From positions 1-20,126 of the IMG/VR virus record IMGVR_UViG_3300042465_002701: a stretch of 20,126 bases of DNA; one strand, 5' to 3'. The stretch comes from a virus. Shown in pieces: positions 20,060 through 20,126 of this stretch (the first letter of the stretch is position 1; each line of letters begins with the position of its first letter). The translations under genes and the position numbers were made by a program. The notes beneath the pieces are model-generated. The model was given only the letters and a program-made list of their open reading frames with translations, searched no databases and was not told the origin of the DNA.

Positions 20060-20126
20060 GCGGTAACGACAAAAGGTTTGTCCCACTTACCAACATTGAT
20101 ATGAGCATAGTAAGCGGTATCGAAAT
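20056..20126 (-). CDS. 3' end of a gene entering from the right edge (partial)
   Basis: In one minus-strand frame the last 70 bases read FDTAYYAHINVGKWDKPFVVTA followed by TGA (20058-20056), whose TGA is inside the -35 TTGACA of the promoter. The composition is protein-like and the arrangement matches the tight packing elsewhere. Only 22 residues are visible, so no function can be given. Confidence 0.45.
   Translation of the reverse strand, partial: FDTAYYAHINVGKWDKPFVVTA

Overview
The window looks like part of an AT-rich genome of a T4-like (contractile-tailed) phage of the broad cyanophage/pelagiphage type. Recognisable T4-type core genes are gp32 (single-strand DNA-binding protein), gp59 (helicase loader) and gp33 (late-transcription co-activator). 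They are packed on the minus strand with 1-4 base overlaps and accompanied by genes typical of aquatic T4-like phages (PhoH, a RecB/Cas4-like nuclease, small conserved proteins). No integrase, transposase, tRNA or CRISPR array was seen. The host is not shown directly. The tmRNA tag (ANDSRFALAA) resembles proteobacterial, especially betaproteobacterial, tags more than cyanobacterial ones.

Layout. 1-4053 (+): one very large virion-type protein with an M23 endopeptidase domain; its start may lie outside the window. It converges on the minus-strand genes at a strong hairpin terminator that serves the minus strand. 4110-7001 (-): gp32, a possible tiny gene, gp59, gp33, a small protein, a Sec-exported SleB-type cell-wall hydrolase (probable endolysin) and a small conserved protein. 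7056-14347 (-): an eight-gene nucleotide-sugar and glycan cassette. In transcription order it runs Gmd dehydratase, a cytidylyltransferase-cupin fusion, a DUF6165-like protein, a sugar C-methyltransferase, a GT9-like glycosyltransferase, a glycosyltransferase-like protein, a GDP-mannose 3,5-epimerase-like protein, and a second glycosyltransferase-like paralogue. Together they look able to make and transfer an unusual C-methylated deoxy-hexose, probably derived from GDP-mannose.

14381-14821 (-) is the most remarkable part: a circularly permuted (two-piece) tmRNA gene carried by the phage. A near-consensus sigma-70 promoter is followed by the acceptor piece (T arm, CACCTCC-A-CCA end), a 175-base intervening segment almost filled by a 50-codon ORF, and then the coding piece. 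The coding piece begins GGGGGTG, pairs with the acceptor end through a G3-U70 wobble (the alanine identity element) and encodes the tag ANDSRFALAA-stop.

14814-20126 (-): PD-(D/E)XK nuclease, PhoH, several small conserved phage proteins, a metallophosphoesterase, a HAD phosphatase, a hidden 40-residue membrane peptide, a 52-residue protein and a Lys/Ala-rich protein with a possible winged-helix N-terminus. A sigma-70-like promoter with an 18-bp operator-like dyad in its spacer precedes this last group. The 3' end of another gene runs off the right edge.
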